Positions 11,560 through 27,029 of a stretch of 64,000 nucleotides of DNA are shown piece after piece. The notes under the pieces are model-generated. The model was given only the letters and a program-made list of their open reading frames with translations. It made no database searches and was not told the DNA's origin. Position 1 is the first letter of the stretch, and each line of letters opens with the position of its first letter. The translations under genes and the position numbers were made by a program. Source of the DNA: Albula goreensis (Eukaryota; Chordata; Actinopteri; Albuliformes; Albulidae); assembly GCA_022829145.1 (NCBI GenBank), contig CM040764.1, positions 8,541,144 through 8,605,143 on the forward strand. The letters are read 5' to 3'.

Positions 11560-11890
11560 TCTGAATGGCCCGCCCCTGCTCTTTGTGCCATTTTTGTTCG
11601 GCCCTCTGTTTTTGCGGGACGGCCTGAATGGGCTCTGGGGTAGGTAAATAAATTCATTGATTCGGGGGGCGGACAGTCACGGACATGTTACCGTTTGTTT
11701 GCAGGCTTGTCTTTGTCCTCCCCCCTCTGGTTCCTGCACAGGTTAGGAGTTAATGGAGGGGCCTTGTGTTCTGAGCGAAAGAACGGGTCTGTTCTTGGGG
11801 CCGTTGGCCTGAGCGGTAGAGAGGGAGGGTAGATTACACCCTTCCAAAGTGGAAAGCCAAATGCCCCAAGGTCACTATTAAACCTGTCAG
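11560..11890. promoter_or_regulatory. Duplicated non-coding element C1 (paired with element C2)
   Basis: The first block, 11621-11660, matches 28695-28734 at 36 of 40 positions, beginning GGCCTGAATGGGCTCTG. Further collinear blocks are TTTGTTT-CAG-CTTGTCT (11694-11712 against 28775-28793), AGTTAATG followed by GGCCTTGT (11748-11767 against 28852-28869), and a short GAGC-GAAAG-like match. Offsets from the block start are 73 and 127 bp here against 80 and 157 bp in C2. This is homology, not a simple repeat. Both copies lie in GC-rich islands without coding potential. A regulatory role is inferred. Confidence 0.65.
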
Positions 11891-11899
11891 CTTTAACTG

Positions 11900-13270
11900 A
11901 GCTCAGCTTTAACTGAAATACACACATGATGTAACCATGTTCAGTTTCGTACCTATCTGCAGCAGGTCAGATGAGGGAAAAGCACTCCTGATCTAAACAA
12001 TCAAGAGAGTAGGCACCACGGTTATCATTTTAAGGCTATACTGACCGCAGCTGCAAGCAATAATTTCGAAACCCCAGCAAGGTGTCAGATTCCACCATGT
12101 GTGACTGGTAATTTGAGCCGCATGTCTATCAAACAGTATAGGATGGAAATATCATTTAGATGATGATGGACTCAAGAAGTACTTATTAAATTCTAAAATC
12201 CAACTTGATGTCCATACAATGCATAGAAAAGACGCCTAACGAGACAACATCTGATGGTCTTAACTGTTAGGCTTTATTAAAACTGAATGTTGTACATGAC
12301 ATCAATATGTGAAATTCTGTTGCTTTAGAATGAATAAGAAATGTGTTTATGTTTCTGATTTAGAATATACAGGAGAGGACAAACTAATGGTTTAATCAAG
12401 TGGCATACAACATTTGTTACATTATGAGTCAGACTGCACTTTGCTTTCCGAAGGGCTTCTGTTCCTCTGGAATGCTGTCATACACATTTTGATAAGTTTC
12501 TCATACGGTATTTGACCATTCTTCAAGGGGGAAAACTTCCATTTCTTTGAGAGGTGGATCCGAAAACCTATTACATCCCCTACTTTATAGAAATTCCATG
12601 ATTCAGCGAGGTTGACTGACATTAATTTGAAACTTGTACATTCCTGTTTAGTTGTGATTTTGTTACCTCAAAATTGGGTCCTTCACCTATTTTGTCTGTC
12701 CACTGTGGATACAGTTTCATTGTGATATTCTCAATAATGATCTCTTTTGCTCCTTATTCGCAAACTATGTGCCACTTGTCTCTTAAAAGAGTGCAGTTGT
12801 GTCTTAAGTTGAAGTGATGTGAGCATGGTACAGTCTTGTCAGATAAATCCAGTATTGTAACTTCATACGTTTTCATTTTCAGAATCAGCAAATGGAGCAG
12901 ATGCGTACATTTCTTGCTTGTATGGTGGTCTGACATTGTTTTTATGGCTGTTCACTAAGCTCAAAACCTGGTGTGAAAGTAATTTTTACTGTGCTTCAAA
13001 ACTGCGCTGTATGTGTTGATAATTGCCTGAAATGTTAAGGTTAATAAGTTGTACTTATACATTTTGAATATTTAATATTTGTGCCATTTTTCCTCAGTGC
13101 CAGAAATATTATTTTTTTATGTTTTTGAACAATAGAGGCTCTGTAAAATGAAAGAAAGATGTGTATCTGTCTGTGGCTCTTTGAAGAAGAAGAGAGAAAT
13201 CACCTCTTACCCAAGTGCAAAACAGGCATGAAAGATTTTTAAAAAATGAAAAATTGGCAAATTAGCAGGG
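11900..13270. other. AT-rich intergenic stretch
   Basis: The sequence is mostly AT-rich, with no supportable exon, repeat family or island. Small open frames at 12422-12622 and 12754-12936 lack any protein signature. Confidence 0.6.
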
Positions 13271-13939
13271 AGTGCAAAAACAAGTCCCCGTTTTGGATTT
13301 GTATTTCAGCGTTCATCGGTTTGCCGGTGGTGACAGTTTTACGGATGTAGAAGCAGTTAGTGCCTTCCCTAGGGTCTACTGCTTTATGTGGCTGGTGCGT
13401 TTAAAAAAAGGTCGCGGTGGTGTTTACTTCTGCAGGTCGGGTATTCCCATGACAGTGTGGTGTCTGTTGCCGAGCTGGCGTTGGCCTGGGGGGATTACGG
13501 CCAGGTCACCGAGGTTAACTCCTCCCAACCCCCACGTCCTGTGATCATAAAGTATGATTAATGGCAGCATCCTAACTCAACATCTTGGCTCAAATATACA
13601 TTCCATATATATTGGGTATATTTAACTGGGATTTGGAGAAATGAGATTGCTTAAGGTGCATCATGGGAAGAACAGATAGTGTTAAATGCTCAGTGCTGGT
13701 TTTGAATGGGCATGTGTAGGGGTTTGAGTGACAGGACCCTAACGCGCCACATTTTCACAGTGGTCAGCCAAGAGGAAAAGCAAAAAAGTAAATAAAATGA
13801 CATCACCCACCGATGCTCCGACAGCAGAGATTATTATAATGAATTAATTCATCCGGGGGCCTGTGGGAGGAAATTGGGACAGATAATGAATTTATAATGG
13901 TGAACCTGTTTAGGGTTTAGTCACCTCGCCCACATTTTT

Positions 13940-14530
13940 TTTTTTTTTTTTTCACACGCGCACACAAAAAAGGCCTGTTTCGTCTCGTTTCTCCCCCTCA
14001 CAAAAGACTCGGGGGGCTTACCGATGGAACTCAATTCACGGGACGCCCATCACCCGGGCATCGGAGGTAAATATCAATAGAAACAAGTCTGGGGGGAGGG
14101 AGGGGTGGAGGGGGAAGAGAGGCCAGTGCCGTGACAGGGGCCCTACTTTCATGTGGAGATGAGCGTTTCCATGGATAGGATAGAGCCGCGCACCAAACAC
14201 GTGAAAGGGAGGTCCGGGGGCTGATCGGACCAGGCTGGTGGCTCGCATGGTCTTAGGGAGATTAGGCGCATATTCATGACCGTGGCGGGCCTAAGCAGGT
14301 GAGGGCCCGGGCCGAGAGGCGCTCATCCTTTGGGTAAACAGCTCCTGTAAAAGGGAGCTCGGTTGCCCGGGATGAAAGTGTATCCACAGTGTGGCCGATC
14401 TCCCAGAAGAAGGGGCTCCTCTTGTCCTGAGAGGGAGGCTCGAAGAGGGCCGCTTTCACCGCGTAAGTGGCGCGATGCGGTCAGGCCCCAGAATGGTCTG
14501 GTGACATTACTTGACTGGCAAGAATGGCTC
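13940..14530. promoter_or_regulatory. Duplicated non-coding element B (paired with element A)
   Basis: This island carries the same three blocks as element A. They are TTTCATGTGGAGAT at 14147-14160, ATATTCATGACC at 14270-14281, and GCTCATC-CTTTGGGTAAACAG at 14321-14341. Left of the blocks is CATCGGAGGTAAATATC near 14058. Right of them the GC-rich island continues to about 14530. The copies are diverged between blocks, so the duplication is old, with the blocks selectively retained. No coding signature was found on either strand. Confidence 0.6.
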
Positions 14531-14559
14531 GGTTTGCGTTCTTAAAACCCTGTGCAAAC

Positions 14560-17530
<2,971 letters not shown>

Positions 17531-17533
17531 TGA

Positions 17534-17730
17534 AGCAGCAGTGTGGTTTAATGGTTAGGGAGCAACTCCCTGGTGCAGGACTTGATTCCCAAGGAGGGAA
17601 CTGCTGTTTTACCCTTGAGCAAGGTTCTTAACCTGATATTTCAGAAAATATCCAGCTGTATCAGTTGGATAGTATGTAAACTCTGTTAGTACGTCTGTAT
17701 AATCGTGTCCGCTTAATGCAATGCAATCAT
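17534..17730 (+). repeat. tRNA-derived SINE copy, diverged
   Basis: The order of parts is that of widespread teleost SINEs: an A-box-like GTGGTTTAATGGTTAGG, a degenerate B-box (GACTTGATTCCC), then CCTTGAGCAAGGTTCTTAACC, ATATCCAGCTGTATCAGTTGG, and a decayed tail ending CGTGTCCGCTTAATGCAATG. The tail corresponds to the common 'GCGTCTGCTAAATG' end of these elements. Point changes throughout suggest an old insertion. Confidence 0.8.
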
Positions 17731-17739
17731 GTATTGCAT

Positions 17740-19170
17740 CAATTTTGTGTTGTCACTTAGCAGAATATATGGGTGAATAATGAAGCAAACTGATTGGCAT
17801 AACAGTCTAATGCATGGCATGTTGCTCTGTGCTCATTCACATGCATGTCTTCATTCTCACTTTGGCGTACTTTTCGCAATGTCACATTTCAGGATGTCCA
17901 AACTGGACCACAACTATCGCTTTGGGACCGCTGCGACTAAATAACCCCCAGTCACCCCTCAAGCTCTCCATAGTGTTGAAAGTTGCCAAACAATGCCATT
18001 GTCCAGCTTGAGTGCTCGCCCCTGTTTGGCCACTGGCTCGTCCCTGGACCCCGGAAGGATGAGTGTCTGCTTCATTTTGCTGTGAATCTCCACTTAGGAG
18101 TGTTTGCTCAGCCAACACAGAGAAGCAATGGTCTCCAACTCAAACATCATTTGTAGGTGAGACGCCTTCTCTGTGTCTTTACATGTAGCGCCCTTTTCAG
18201 AGCAGTGGGCTTTGACTGTAGGATAAAGCAGTCCAACGATGTCTGGTCCCTCTGAGTGAGCAAACCAGTCCACTGTTGATGACTGACCTGAGCAGCTGTT
18301 GTCATTGACAAAGCAGGACATTTTTAATTCAAACTACAAAAGACATTTAAAAGTGTTTGAAACTTTGGCTCTGCGGTCAGCCAGGTGTAAAAAGCACCTT
18401 GGTTTCCTTAAAGAACTGCTTGGTTAAGCTTACCAAGTATTTATAAATCACCTTTTAAGGCTACATTGGCTTTGTTCATGCTTGCAACTCTCAACAAAAT
18501 ATTTTCCAGTCAGGTGCTTTTCAAAGACAGGTTTAATTAAGTACAAAATAGAGCAGGTTACTGTAGAAAATAGCAGACACTTAAACCAAGAATATCTCTC
18601 TATTGAAGACTCCAGTTCCCAGTTTCCAAAAACTCCTTCATCTTATCCTACCATTTAAGCATTCAAGACATTTTTCTTTGTAGTTATTTTTTGTTTTTAT
18701 TTCCTTTACTCCACTAAATAAACTTTCCTTTCAAGCACCAGTTTAGGTATAAAGTCTAAATGATACTAACTCGGGAGGTATATCTCATGGTATTGGATGT
18801 GAGAAGATATGAAATTTTTATTAATATTATTATTATTATTATTATTATTATTGTTATGTGGAAAAGTAAATTTTGCCCCATGTGTTTCAACTACAAGAAT
18901 GTGTAATCTTAAACTCATTCTAATTTAATAATGTGCAAAAATGAAATCAAGACAGCAAATTATCAACAAAATGTAGCATATTCTTCAAAAGCAGATATTT
19001 CAATGTTGTATCCACACTAATTTAGTGGGAGATTTAATATAGATTTAAGATGAATGTGCAAAAATGGTCAATGAAATCTTTAATAAATATACTACATCCA
19101 TTGCATGATATGCTTTTCTCCAATTAGCCGGCCAGAGAATGTTTTTCCCTTGAAATTATGTTCAGTATAA
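17740..19170. other. Intergenic stretch without recognisable features
   Basis: AT-balanced to AT-rich sequence with an (ATT)n tract at 18824-18856. The open frames near 17814-18321 overlap each other on both strands and have no family signature. Confidence 0.55.
18824..18856 (+). repeat. (ATT)n microsatellite
   Basis: About 10 ATT/TAT units, interrupted at the end by TTGTTATG. Confidence 0.9.
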
Positions 19171-19429
19171 GGTCAAGCCTGTGCTGAGTTTTGTAAATGG
19201 TGTGAATGTAACATATATGTAATATGACATCCTGCAAGCTGCATTTCTTCTATGAGTCGATCACCCAGCCTCACTTGTACATTTCCACACCCCCATACCT
19301 CTGCATGCCAAGATTTCACCACCTCTCTCACAAACCCGCCCCCGCCCGCCCCAAGTTCTCTGCTCCAGCTCCAGGCTCTGTGGACCAATTAGAAACATCT
19401 ACCTGTCTGGGGGCAAGTCTTTTCTGACC

Positions 19430-19860
19430 TTTGACCCTGACACAAGACCCTGGCGCTGATGGAAGGCTAACAGGAGCTTCCCACATGAGACCGAGGGCCA
19501 TGCCCCGGCTTCACTCGGCGGTGGCCCCTCACCGGCTTCGGACAGGAAATGACCGGTCGGACCACCAAGGTCCTCCATGAGCAGAGAGAGTACAAAGGGT
19601 CACTGAGGCGACCAATCGATAACAGCCAAATTGGGCAAACGACTCGACTGAGGAGTGACGCAGGGATGCGTTTCCATACGGGGGGGCTGATGCGTCGTGG
19701 CTGGCAGTGGCTGGGAAGACACTGGCCTGGGGGGGATTATCTGCCTCTGCTCAAACTCACACAGACAGGGGTCACCGCTCTGCAGGGGGAATCTGACCCC
19801 AATAAGGTCTCCCCACATTCCACAAGGCTTGATGATGTTAGCTGGTATTACAGCAGGAGA
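19430..19860. promoter_or_regulatory. GC-rich island, candidate regulatory element
   Basis: The island is CpG-containing and starts with CTGACCTTTGACCCTGAC (nuclear-receptor DR1-like half sites, near 19427). It also contains GACCAATCGATAACAGCC (near 19610; ATCGATAA Cux/GATA-like) and GGGGGATTATCTGCC (GATA-like, near 19730). An open frame of 153 codons runs across it (19549-20010), but its composition and the antisense frame argue against coding. Function is inferred. Confidence 0.35.
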
Positions 19861-20541
19861 AAGGCATCCATGCTAAAACTGTTATCAAAAGGCTTTTTGC
19901 CAGAGATGATCAGAAAATACATACTTTTGAGCCAAACCAAAAAGTCTGAGCAGATGAAGCATGCAGTAAGATTTGGTATCCTCAGAGCAAAAGGAAAATG
20001 TCATCTTTAATACAGTATTTATTATGTATGTATCTTTTGTGGCACATTCATTAGTAAGGATATGCACTGCAGTCTTTTAATGATCTATGTCATTGAAGTA
20101 TTGAGAAAACACTTCCATTTTGCCTTCCACCTTACATAAACATTATTTGTACAGTTTGCACCAAGATATTTTTATGAGATAAATTGCAGCCGATAACATA
20201 ATCCAGATTAGTGAGTGAGTGAGCAAGCGAGCAGACGAGTGGGCAGGTGGGCGGGCAGGTAGAGAAGCTGTATATCCAGATCCAGATCTCATGGCTGCTA
20301 TATACCAGTGGTGCACTGGGAGTTGAGGTGTGTGTGTGTGTGTGTGTAGGTATATATGTGTGCTGAAAGATAGTGCAGCTCTGTAGAGAGAAAGCTAAGC
20401 TCTCTCCCTTGTGTTTCTCTCTCATTAGCGGGAGTAACCGGCCATTCACAGCTCCACAGCATCCTTCTGACGGTCAGGCTGACAGGGGGCTTCGTTAAGA
20501 AACAGCAGAAGTAACAAGGGGCTTCAGAACAGAAAATAGAG

Positions 20542-20772
20542 CTCCACTACTCCACAGAGCACTACCCAGCACAATACTCTCTGCAGACTATTGTATCACA
20601 ACACTGCAGAGCACAACCCAACACAATACTTTCTGCAGCCTGTTCTATCACAACACTGCAGAGCACAACCCAACACAATACTTTCTGCAGCCTGTTCTAT
20701 CACAACACTGCAGAGCACAACCCAAGACAATACTCTCTGCAGCCTGTTCTATAACACTGCCGAGCACAACCC
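20542..20772 (+). repeat. 52-bp minisatellite, about 4.4 copies
   Basis: Units at 20594-20645, 20646-20697 and 20698-20749 are near-identical: TATCACAACACTGCAGAGCA, then a CAACCC-ACACAATACT segment and CTGCAGCCTGTTC. A diverged unit lies at 20542-20593 and a partial one at 20750-20772. The repeat creates a fake open frame with repeated ITTLQST-like residues. Confidence 0.95.
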
Positions 20773-22079
20773 AGTTAGGATGAAATAGGATGTATTAACA
20801 ACAGATTGAAAAGTGTTCCCTTCAAGTCAATTCTATTCTGCCATTTTGTTTAAATGTGCCACCAAAATGTAAAACTGCTTTATTTGAGCATGCTGCCCTT
20901 GCCAGTACTGGCTTTGGTGGGAGTCTTGTGGTGTGATTGGCTGTGGTGTTGCCCAAGGAGAAAGGCTCTCAGTCAGGAGGGTAGCTTTCCACCCAATCAC
21001 ATGTCCTGTGATCTACTTGCCTCATGGGTCATGTAGTTCTGTGAACCTTAGCCTGTGGAGAAACTGTCCATTCATATCATATGGCAATCATACCAGGTTA
21101 GGCTACTTTTTGAGTAGCTTACAAATGTAGTGTCTTAGCAAGGGTAATTCCAATTAACAGTTTTATTAGAAAATGATCATATTCAGGAATGTATCAATTT
21201 GTCAGTGTGGTGAACATGTGTTATATACATATTTTCATGGATATGGCAATAAATCTCAAATTTTATTATTTTCTTACAGTACTACAGAGCTTGTTTTTTC
21301 AGAATTTGTTTGCAGCAGAATCGATTTCCAATCCCACATATCTGGGAGCGGCCTAGAATATGAATTCCTCCAATTTGCTTTGCTTTCAAATCAGCCTAGC
21401 AATGGCTTAGTGAGGACAAACAGATGTCCATCTGAATGCTGGCAGAAATTTTCGGAGTGCCTTGAAAGTGTTTTCAGTGGACTCTTTTTTTTTTTTTTTC
21501 TCCATGTGGAGCTATTGCATGCTGGGAACTGGACTTTCAGGCTGAACTGTCTTTGATGGTAGTAGGTTTACAGTCTCAGTGATGATCCAGTTATATCAAA
21601 TAAAGTCCGATAGTTTAGTTGATGTGCAGAAACAGGACTGCCTTTCACACAGCAAGCACCTGGAGGCCTTTTGACTTCTTGAACATTATCGATCTTTCAC
21701 ACATCTCAAACTTGGAGGTGATTTCTCTCTGTTTCGACATGTAACAATCATGATCTCCTGAACAGGAACTCTCCAGTATGCTGTGGCTATGTGAGAAAGT
21801 TTCAGGAGTTGAATTATTCCAGCTGTCTCGTGGAGTCCGGGTAACGAGGAGACAACGGCGAGCCAGGTCCAAGCAAAAAAATCCTGCCAGGTTTAGTAGT
21901 TGATGAAGCACTTGACATCTCTGTGTGCCAAAGCAGCACTTGACCTCTATATATCTCCTCTAATGAAGCTAATACAGCCGTTCTCCCCTGGCTCACAACA
22001 GAGGTTCTGGAAGGCTCCAAGCTGGGCCCGCTAATAGGAACTGCCAATGGGGCTTTCCAGGTCACAGACATAGAAGAGC

Positions 22080-22290
22080 AATTAAATCAAATTGGAGGCT
22101 TCGCCAGCGACCAGGCCCCGCAGGGCCCAGCCGCCCGTTCAATCATTAAACCCCCCGCCTCTTGTTCCCTGATAAATGAGAGAGTGAAGCAAAATCTGTT
22201 GCTGGTCATTAATCTTGAACTAATCAGGAAAAAGAGCACAGTTATTTTATTTGTTAATGAGCTGGTTACTTAAGAGCGAGTGAGCAGAGA
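22080..22290. promoter_or_regulatory. Homeodomain-motif-rich island, candidate enhancer
   Basis: Dense ATTA/TAAT cores occur in an island with a GC-rich left half: GCAATTAAATCAAATTGG (22079), TTCAATCATTAAACC (22138), GGTCATTAATCTTGAAC (22204), CTAATCAGG (22220) and TTTGTTAATGAGCTGG (22250). No coding frame is present. This layout is common in conserved developmental enhancers; conservation itself could not be tested. Confidence 0.4.
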
Positions 22291-23109
22291 CAGAGAGAGA
22301 GGGAGGAAGAGAGAGAGAGAGGCCTGCCCTCCGCTGATCCATAATGCCAATAATAACATCCCCCTGAGGTGCCAGTCTTTTACAACCCTCTGTTTTTTAT
22401 TTTTTTCTTTTTTCAATTACCGCCCTGAGGATGTTTGTGAAAAATGGCTTCCGGGTGGCTTCGGCCAGGGGGAGAAACATGGTCACAAGTTCTGTGCAAA
22501 CACAAACACATGGGCAGATAATGTCATTGAGACTCTTTGGTAAGTGATGGAAGTTCAGAGTACAGTGGTTAGAATTAGATTAAGTACCCGTTCCTTTATC
22601 TTCAAGGGCACTTGGTTTGAAACATGTCATTAATCATAGAAAAAGAATATAGATGTTAACATCTGGTAAATTTTAATTATTTTTGTAACATATTCACCAG
22701 AAAATTTCTACCACATTATAATTACATGAAGAAATGAGGTATATAAAAGCAAATAGAAAATCTTGATGATTCATCACAGCCTTAATTAATCTGTTGATTA
22801 ATGCGGTTAAATTCTTTAAATCGTTTGACTGCCCTAAGTCCTGTGGGGTTGTTGTCATTGTTCTCCTAGACAATCAATCAAAGGTTATTTTACATTGCTC
22901 TCTCAAGGAAGCAAAGCTCAGCCCTCAATAACTGAGAGCCCTAAGCAGGTGTATACCTGTTCAGGCATCCTCATCAAAGGGTCCCACAAATACAACAAAA
23001 GGTATTTACAGCTGGAGCAGAGCAGATGACAGGAGAGAGGGATGAGATGGGAGACAAAGGGAGAGCTGATCTCTGCTGTACTTCCTCTGGCCTCTTTACC
23101 ACCTGTCAC

Positions 23110-23490
23110 TCCAGGTCAGGGAAACATCAGGGATTTTTTTTTTTTTGACGGACGAGAGGTCAGGTGACAGGGGGGCAGATAACGTCCCTCCGACGAAACA
23201 GGGTTTCCTGAAACAGTCGGTTTGAGAGGCACCGACCGGGATTGATGGGATCCGTGTCCCACTCCGTCACTCTTATCAGACAGTCAAGACCCCCACTTTA
23301 CCCTGGGTCAGGACCTGCGAGCAGTGACAGACCCCGCACTCAAGCCTCTTATCTGGCGCATAAGCTTAAGATAAGGCTTTTCATGTGTAGCAGAGGGCTT
23401 GAGTGGGCTGTATACAAAAGACCAACAGACATCATGAGGGCACCGGAGGCCAGCAGTGTCACCAGACTGATAGCGTTCATTGGGTGAAAT
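23110..23490. promoter_or_regulatory. Candidate regulatory island with inverted GATA sites
   Basis: The island follows a short poly-T run near 23133. It contains GGGATTGATGGGATCC (near 23239), CTCTTATCAGACAG (near 23270), and an inverted repeat with paired GATA motifs at 23342-23379. Open frames on both strands lack protein signatures. Regulatory function is inferred. Confidence 0.4.
23342..23379. promoter_or_regulatory. Inverted repeat of two GATA motifs
   Basis: The left arm, AAGCC-T-CTTATCT (23342-23354), and the right arm, AGATAAGGCTT (23369-23379), are inverted copies with one extra TC on the left. They are separated by 14 bp containing TAAGCTTA. Each arm contains a WGATAR core on opposite strands. 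A palindromic GATA site is known to allow high-affinity two-finger or paired binding. Confidence 0.4.
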
Positions 23491-25849
23491 GGTCTAAACA
23501 GATGTTGCCTGAGAGAGTTTGTAGGAAACAGATTTACATATGGATGTATCCGTAATGCTAGGGGCATGTAGGTCAGAGGAGAGCATTCTTCCTCAGTTTG
23601 AAAAACTACATGTTCTCAAGTCACATACTTGGGCTAACCCAGGCCTCCTACATTTAATATAACTGTACAGGAGTGAAGAGCGCAGCTGGGCTAGCTAGCT
23701 GAAGCAGCAGAATTGCATGCGCAATGAGTTGCTAAGTTATGAAGCATAAAATCTCTCATACATAAGTGCTATTGCTCCTGGGGCAGAGTTTCTACCCAGG
23801 GAGGTCAGCTCTCAAACTTGTCCAAACCTCTCAACTCTGTTTTTGTGAATGCATTTTCATTTTCATGCCTTTTCTACACTGGAGGATTATGGGAAGATGG
23901 CTGTACACATTCCATAGGGAAAGCAGTCCACGGTCAGGCCTCCAGTAAACATCCACTCCCAGCCCTGGAGCGGCGGCTTGCATCTGCTCTCTGGACACCC
24001 ACAGAGAGCAGCCCTGACTCCAGCATAGCTTCCGTCCTAGCTGGGTGTCCCCCCTCAGAGGAATTCTCAGCCACTGAATCCTATTGCCCCACAGTAACAC
24101 TAGCGAAGTGAACTTTTGGCTTTCCCGAAAAAGCCATGAATCACCTCGACCTACTTCAGAAATCTGGTCACTGTGCATTCACACCTGTGATCTGTCGTGT
24201 TTACTCAAATTATTGGATTTTACATTAATCTGTTTGGGGAAAAAACAAAACATGCAAACATCAATTCGCATCCCCAGTTTCGAGGTTGCACTTCCCCTGC
24301 AACAAACATGTTTCAAGTATGACTGGTGGTGGAGACTAGCAGGATATTGTAAGATTACAGGAGAACACACCAGACCCTGTGGAGATAGGAAGCTGAGACT
24401 TGGTTTGTGGAATGTGAGGGTGTTTGGCCAGTGGTACGTGACTGTGTGGGCTTTGCAGAACGGCAGGCCAGGGGGGATCCCGTCACATAAGCTCAGGTGC
24501 GGAGTCTGTCTGGTCGTCAGGTTCGAGTGAGTCAGCTCCTTTACAGAAAAGGCCTACGGTCTGAGGGTGGGGGAGGGCTGAGCACAGCCATAAAACTACC
24601 CAGTGGGAGAGCCTGAGTGATATACCACAGTTTACAAGCCGCCAGGTTCATGACAGGCTGGAAGATCTGCCCATCAAGATTATCCCGCAGATGTTCGGGA
24701 TGAACTCCGCGCAGAGCCCTAGTCGTAACCAAGCGATAAGAGATCGTGCAAATGTTAATAACTGCCACTTTTTTTTTGACGAAGCCCTTTCACATCTCAG
24801 AGCACCAAATCAACTCTTGACCCCTGCATGTGTCTGTCTCCCCTGATAGCACTGACGGGACACAGTTCCCAGAGCTTCACAGCAGAGGTGAAGGGGTGGC
24901 CGCGTGCTTCAGTCTCCGTCTCTGTGAAACCCGACGTGCTCCATTCTGAGAGCCCATGCGGTGAGCTGAATGGAAGCTGAGGTCCTTCGTCTGTATCCCT
25001 TAAATGTTGGTGAGTGGATGTGGGAATTCTGAGGGCTGGTGATTGCTGCTGCAGACAGTGACTAAGACGGTGAAACAGAGGACAGGATGTGGGGTGGAAG
25101 GAGGGTGGGTGGGGGGGTGTGCTTTTCCCTGTCAGCCTAAAACCGCAGCACAGAGAGAGGGCCATCCTGCATCTGAGAATCAGTGGGGGGCGGGGGAAGG
25201 GGGGGAACATTTAGGAGGTGGATGAGGAAGTCAGTGACCTCAAACCATGAACCCCTCCCCTCCCCAGTCCCAACTATCCCTCCAGGGTAATGACTCACCC
25301 AGCAGCGTCCTGTCCCTTTGCCCTCCACGTCCACGTCCACGTCACCTGACAGACCCCCCCCGTCAGTTATACCCAACAGATTCACCTTTTCCCACCGCTC
25401 TGTCCAAGCTGCACAACCTGTGAATATGAGAAATTAGTAGCGGCAGACACCGGGTCTGTCATTCTCATACAAGCTACCCTGGAAGCTGATCCTGATTGGT
25501 GTTACAATGACAGTATGCATGCCTTCTCCAGACTGTTATATAAGAGCCATAGCACCTGGTTCAGGGCTGAAGCAGCCAGCGAAATCATTACCATCCCCCA
25601 AGTAACTGCAGAAAAAATATGTCTCGTACCATGTCAACTTCACTGTGCCCATGTGTCATTCAGAGATGATGGATACACCGGTCAAGTCTGCAAACTGTGC
25701 ATCTCCTCCAAAATATGCTTTCTGCCATCCTCCTAAATCATGTGACCTGTAGTTACTCCACCACCCCCAACCACCAACCCCCCCACCAACCTCCAACCCC
25801 CCTCAAGTGATGTGGCCACCAGTGGGAGACAAAAAAAAAAAAAAAAACC

Positions 25850-26050
25850 AAGACAAAGAGGTCAGTCCGCTCTCCTGCAAATTAATGTCTTCCCTCGACT
25901 CCCCTTGGTTGGCTTCTGCCCACGGCCCCCTTTTGCTTGTTAAAAGACCTCCATTGTTAGTGGCGGCTGCTCTGTCAAGCGGCGACCAGTACGGACAGCA
26001 TGCAGGGGACTAACGAGAGATCATTCATGGGCTCTGTTTAAGAGTCTGCA
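25850..26050. promoter_or_regulatory. Candidate regulatory island
   Basis: A GC-richer island with CTGCAAATTAATGTC (octamer/homeodomain-like, near 25877), CCATTGTTAGTGGC (Sox-like ATTGT, near 25952) and GATCATTCATGGGC (near 26020). It is preceded by an A-run at 25831-25847. No product is recognised in any frame. Confidence 0.3.
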
Positions 26051-26830
26051 AGGCTGCTTGCCAGGTTCCCAGGATGCTTACTTGGCCAGTAAAAATAAAA
26101 AAGAAAAGGGAAAAACTCAAACAAAATAATAAAATGGTCCAAACTTAGCCTGGCATCTCACATAGGTGGACCCTGTATAGACCGTGTGTCTGTGGAACAG
26201 GATGACCACCAAGGGGGATAGTTGCTTTTGGTCACTTGTCAATGGGCTTGCTCATCTGCTTATCCTGTTTATACTGAGCTCTGGAGAATGAGGGGGGATT
26301 CAAATTCTGTATCGACTTTTGTTATTTGCTAGCTTGCTTATCGGTCAAAATCAGAGCAACAATCATGAGCTGTGTCACTTCCCATAGCACCAATGCTTGA
26401 TGGGTTCAACCAGTTAATAAAGATACGTTTTTGCAGACTTAACTGTGTAACGGTATTGCCACGCTGAAGTCGTGGATTGATTCACCTCCCTGCTTTGAGA
26501 GTGTTTGAAGTGCTTTGCAGAGGAGGTCTGCTTGTGCATTCTGTCAGCATTGATTTACAGTTAGCCAAATTTATACCATGAGTTTCTTGGCAATGACATG
26601 CAAGTGGCCTATTTGGACCAGAGCCACCTTCTTATTTTAAATGTAGAGAATATTTACTTACTATGCTCATATTTCAAAGTGCTGGAGGAGTAAGCAAGGA
26701 TCGTTTGTAGGTTCCGGCCCGTATCATGTAAAGAGCGACTTCGTGTCTTGTTAGCGCCTTAAGTCCTTTTTGCAGAAACAGGTCAAAGTGCAGTTAGCAG
26801 AGCAGAGTAATTAGCTTATGTTTCCCTGAG

Positions 26831-27020
26831 GATGGTGGCACAGCACTTAAGGAACTGGGCTTGCAGTGTGGAAGTTGCAAGTTTGATTCTGTGAAAGAAC
26901 ACTGCCAATGTTTTTACTCTCGGGCAAAGTTTGAAACCTAAACTGCTTCACTAAATACCCAGTCCTTCAAATAGATCATATGCAAAATGTAATTTTGGCC
27001 TGGTTAAAGGTGCCCTCCTA
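26831..27020 (+). repeat. tRNA-derived SINE copy, strongly diverged
   Basis: GATGGTGGCACAGCACTTAA resembles the SINE head and GTTGCAAGTTTGATTCTGTG resembles the B-box region. These are followed by ACTGCC, CGGGCAAAGTTTGAAACC and AACTGCTTCACTAAATACCC, the expected order in teleost tRNA-SINEs. The 3' tail is unclear. Confidence 0.65.
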
Positions 27021-27029
27021 GCAAGTAAA

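Noticed and set aside
19549..20010. 153-codon open frame
   Set aside because: Crosses a GC-rich candidate regulatory island and continues into AT-rich DNA; no signature, and antisense frames are also open.
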